A stretch of DNA of 64,000 nt, taken from positions 108,073,741 to 108,137,740 of the forward strand of contig CM041465.1 in NCBI GenBank assembly GCA_023213395.1, written 5' to 3'. Shown in pieces: positions 61,344 to 64,000 of the stretch; the first letter of the stretch is position 1; the number at the start of each line of letters is the position of its first letter. The notes beneath the pieces are model-generated. The model had not been told where the DNA came from. It saw only the letters and a program-made list of their open reading frames with translations, and did no database searches. This DNA is from Cycas panzhihuaensis. Lineage: Eukaryota; Cycadophyta. Position numbers and translations under genes: made by a program.

Positions 61344-62987
61344 CTGAAATCAAATGAAACTAAGATCTAAGCTAAGCATTAGAATATAACAAAACGAAAT
61401 AACAACATACAAGAAACGCTCTCACCACCATGTACCATGAAAACACTTGAAAGGGAAAGGAGTATAGCCTCGGGATAGCTAAATCACCCACGGGAGACCT
61501 TCACGGAACTCGGGAAGGAAAACTAGTTGGCAATGAGGTAGTGACGTGTTGTCTATGCCAATCAGAACGCCCTAACTAAATCCCCTAAACTCCCTTAGCC
61601 CATTCCCTAAGAAAGCACAGATGGCAAAGGGAAAGAGGACAAGGGACGGAACCCTTGGGGAGAAGGACAGAACCCCGCCTACCTCCCTCAAATCCTCATA
61701 TGTACTCCTTTACACTGGCTAACTAAGGAAAGAGTGAAAGAGATAGTTTAAGGAAAATGGAGGGGCTTCAAAGAAACAACAGGAAGGTACTCCTAATCTA
61801 GAGCAACACTATGAGGAGAACTATAGCTAACTAGGATCACATTCATTGAGAAACAAAAGAAATAGAAAAAAAAAAGCGAATTTGCAAGTAGAAACAAGAA
61901 GTACCTTGTATGGGGAAGATCGAGCATGCACTTTGCTACTAGGAACAGCAGCAATAAACAACATATAGGGACTGATCATGAGTGGTTCTTGTAAGAGTGA
62001 GGATGAAGGAAACTCCTTGCAAGTTTGGAGCCTTGGAAGTTGGCTCTTGGAGCAGCTTTTGGGTGAAGAAGTCACTTGGATCCTTGAGCACCTGCAAAGA
62101 AGAATGGAGCTTGCTGTGGAGAGCTGTAGGGGGTAGCAATGGCCCTGCAAGTCCAGCTGATAGCAACCCACTTCACCTTTGTCCAATTGTTGTATATGTA
62201 GTTCTTCTTTTCTGTGTGTTTTCTTGTGTGAAAGTTAGAAATTCTTCCAAGAGATTTGAAAAATGGCCAAAAGATCTGAAAAATGGGGAGCAAAATCCCC
62301 TTTATCCCCTGTTCACAGCAGGTGAACGTTGGGGATGTCAGGGTGACTTGAATCAATCAATGCCACATAGCAGTTCTGCGAAAAGCGTAAACTGCTATGG
62401 GTCGCCCTCTTTTTAATTTCAAACAGGCATCTGGTAAACTTTAAGGCATCAAGAAGAAATGTTGCGATACCGCTAAGTTTATAGTGGTATCAGACTGGAA
62501 ACAAAAAGACAGAAAAATAAGTAGAAACATCAAGTTTTGAGGTTAAAACAAAGGCTAAACAAAAGTTAGAGCAGCTGGGAGAATGCCCAAGTAATGGGCA
62601 AGTACCCAAAACAATGCAAAGAGTCCTAATTAAGGATGAAATCAGGCTTAGGAAGGACTGCAACATAAGCAACACGTTGTAACGAGAGTAAATAGAACTG
62701 ACAGAAACATCCTAGGAGACCGTGGAGACAACGTGGGTGGCTGTGCGCCATACGGGGTGTTAGCATTCGCTGAGGAATGTCCCCGTTGTGAGTCGTCATA
62801 GGCTGATGGTGTGCCATAAGCACATACATTATGAGCAAATAGAAAAGCAATGCGTGCAGGCAGGCATATGTCAAGCAACCTACTCTAAATAACCTTAATC
62901 AAGCATGGGCAAGAAAAAGTAAGAAAGTATACCTGAACAAACCTGCGTCGATGCGTCTCGAGTCCATTCCCAGTAGTTGGGAAACAC

Positions 62988-63354
62988 TGCCCCCTTGGAA
63001 GCAGAGCCTCACTTCTTGGAAGCGTAATATGATGGTGAATGTTGACAATCAAAGATATGAGTAGCACATGCATATATATATATATATATATATAAGTAAT
63101 AAAGAGCAACACGTGGACCAAGGGCATAAGCGAGTGTTGTGGCAGAACGTGTGGACAAGGGAGACAGAGACGAGGACAACGTAGGGGCTACCTACGCGTC
63201 GTCTAAACATCAACCTATAACTAGAATAAGCAGGTAAAAGGGGATGCCCCCATCGCTGAAGTGCAATGTGAAGTAGGAGGGCACCCAGCAAATAGAGCAA
63301 GCATATCTAACTAACCGCAACCTGAGACTTGGGCACGGGCTAGCTAGGCAAGCC
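62988..63354. other. aRNH-LTR spacer of E with polypurine tract and (AT)n
   Basis: It contains the tract at 62988-62999 (CCAAGGGGGCAG on the minus strand) and an AT run at 63071-63094. B has a similar AT-rich word at the same place (47880). No gene is seen. Confidence 0.6.
63071..63094. repeat. (AT)n microsatellite beside the 3' LTR of E
   Basis: Twelve AT units. Confidence 0.9.
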
Positions 63355-63777
63355 TCAGGGGCGGTTGTCTAGAAGAGGGAGGCGACGCTCAAGGATGAGG
63401 CAGACGAGGCTATCAGCCTTAGCATTGAGGTGCCTAGGGATATGCTGAATATCCACCGACGAGAAACAAGCTAGAAGAGATCTGGGAGCAGACACGAGGG
63501 TTCTTAGGTGAGGGCATCGCACCTGGTAGACCTGGGTGAGATGGGACACTACGACCTGAGAATCATAAAACAACACGATGGACCCATGATGGAAATAGAG
63601 AGCATCAGTAAGGGCTTTAAGAACGCCCATGTACTCAGCTTCGTTATTGGTTACCTCGGGAAGGAAGACTCTGAAACGCAGGTAGTCATGTCTGGAGGGG
63701 CTGCGAAGAATCCATGCAGCGGCAGAAGGTCTGGGGTTGCCGCGACTTCCACCATTGGTAAAAACGAGAAGGGACAT
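63355..63777 (-). CDS. Stand-alone archaeal-type RNase H (aRNH), 140 codons, element E
   Basis: RNases of this family cut the RNA strand of RNA-DNA hybrids, a step needed in reverse transcription. The ORF is unbroken from ATG at 63777 to TGA at 63355. It begins MSLLVFTNGGSRGNPRPSAA. The four metal-binding positions of the family are N8 (Asp expected in FTDGGSRGN), E46 (TNNEAEYMGVLKAL), D72 (LFYDSQVVVSHL) and D122 (HIPRHLNAKADSL). N8 would come from a single G-to-A change, and probably abolishes catalysis. The domain fills the whole ORF. The ATG stands only seven codons before the first catalytic position, and B starts at the same place, which supports a separate gene and not a piece of Pol. 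It lies upstream of the 3' LTR and downstream of where integrase and PMD belong. Confidence 0.8.
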   Translation of the reverse strand: MSLLVFTNGGSRGNPRPSAAAWILRSPSRHDYLRFRVFLPEVTNNEAEYMGVLKALTDALYFHHGSIVLFYDSQVVVSHLTQVYQVRCPHLRTLVSAPRSLLACFSSVDIQHIPRHLNAKADSLVCLILERRLPLLDNRP

Positions 63778-64000
63778 GCCAGAATACTAAGCTCTAGTAG
63801 CAAATAGATAGCAATGAAAGTAAAAGAAAGACTTGAATGGTGAGCAAGAAGGTGGACGAGAAGGGTAGGAGGACCTAGCAATGAGGTTACCCAAGAACGG
63901 AAGTAGGCAATCCGGCCACTGGCTAAGAGTGGGTAGAGAAAAGATGCCCTAGAGTGCCAAAGGTTGCTTTGGGAAGCAAAACATGCCCCCAGATGGGGGA
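63778..64000 (-). other. aRNH upstream spacer of E
   Basis: It aligns with B 48611-48840 in the same orientation, with AACCTTTGGCAC, CTCTTAGCCAGTGGCCGGAT and a GGTCCTCCTACCCT-like block. It is probably the aRNH leader. No ORF of its own is recognised. Confidence 0.5.

Larger units (their letters stand above)
60508..62987 (-). repeat. 3' LTR of element E (2480 bp)
   Basis: The start reads TGTTTCCCAACTACTGGG and the end CATTTCA. It aligns over parts with the LTRs of A and B, above all near the start, in the leader region and in the last 200 bp. It contains AT runs (61325-61343), a tRNA-like segment and a splice-site-like pair. The small frames in it are not coding. Confidence 0.8.
60508..64000 (-). 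mobile_element. Element E: A-family retrotransposon, 3' end only (right-edge fragment)
   Basis: The minus strand shows an aRNH gene (63777-63355), a polypurine tract (62999-62988) and a 3' LTR (62987-60508). The segment 63800-64000 matches the spacer next to aRNH in B (the AACCTTTGGCACTC block near 63960). A PMD gene would be expected beyond the right edge, on the plus strand. Confidence 0.75.

Noticed and set aside
61939-62416. Overlapping frames of 75-144 codons in the LTR of E as a host gene
   Set aside because: They lie within the LTR, occur on both strands and show no recognisable domain.

Overview
This window is repeat-packed nuclear DNA of a land plant, most likely an angiosperm. No intact host gene, rRNA or functional tRNA gene is visible. 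Almost everything can be assigned to LTR retrotransposons: Ty3/gypsy Tat-like elements, two chromovirus-like Ty3/gypsy elements and two Ty1/copia elements. They are nested inside one another and riddled with TAG, TGA and TAA codons.

Nesting, outside to inside. Element H (minus strand, chromovirus-like, about 3170-5757 and 59746-60507) is interrupted by element G (plus strand, chromovirus-like, LTRs at 5758-6154 and 12180-12464 + 59589-59745). The 3' LTR of G is split by element D (minus strand, Tat-like, 12465-59588). D is itself broken by Copia1 (plus, 17605-22871, in its RT), by Copia2 (minus, 24463-43012, in its protease region) and by element B (minus, 47333-58588, in its 5' LTR). Element A (plus, 26660-40504, the best preserved copy, with 2.57-kb LTRs) sits inside the gag of Copia2. 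Two more members of the A/B family flank the nest: F (plus, left edge, 1 to about 2340) and E (minus, right edge, 60508-64000).

The most interesting system is the A/B/E/F family. Its gag-protease-RT-RNaseH-integrase order is ordinary, but RNase H runs straight into integrase with no archaeal-type RNase H between them. Downstream of integrase the elements carry two extra genes. One is an antisense gene for a plant-mobile-domain (PMD)-like protein with at least one spliceosomal intron (seen in B, F and as a 3' remnant in A). The other is a separate sense ORF of 140 codons that encodes only an archaeal-type RNase H (aRNH), lying just upstream of the 3' LTR (open in E, one stop in B, truncated in A). 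PMD and aRNH are divergently arranged across a shared region of about 1.2 kb that carries a 26-bp near-palindrome also found in the LTR U3. The related but more diverged element D has neither gene.

Other structure includes tRNA-Arg-type primer sites in A, B and D against initiator-Met sites in G and Copia1, conserved splice-site-like pairs inside the LTRs of A, B and E, a 106-bp AT array present in only one of D's two LTRs, and a tRNA-like stretch in the LTR of E. All boundaries and homologies were read by eye. Percent identities, insertion ages and database matches were not computed.
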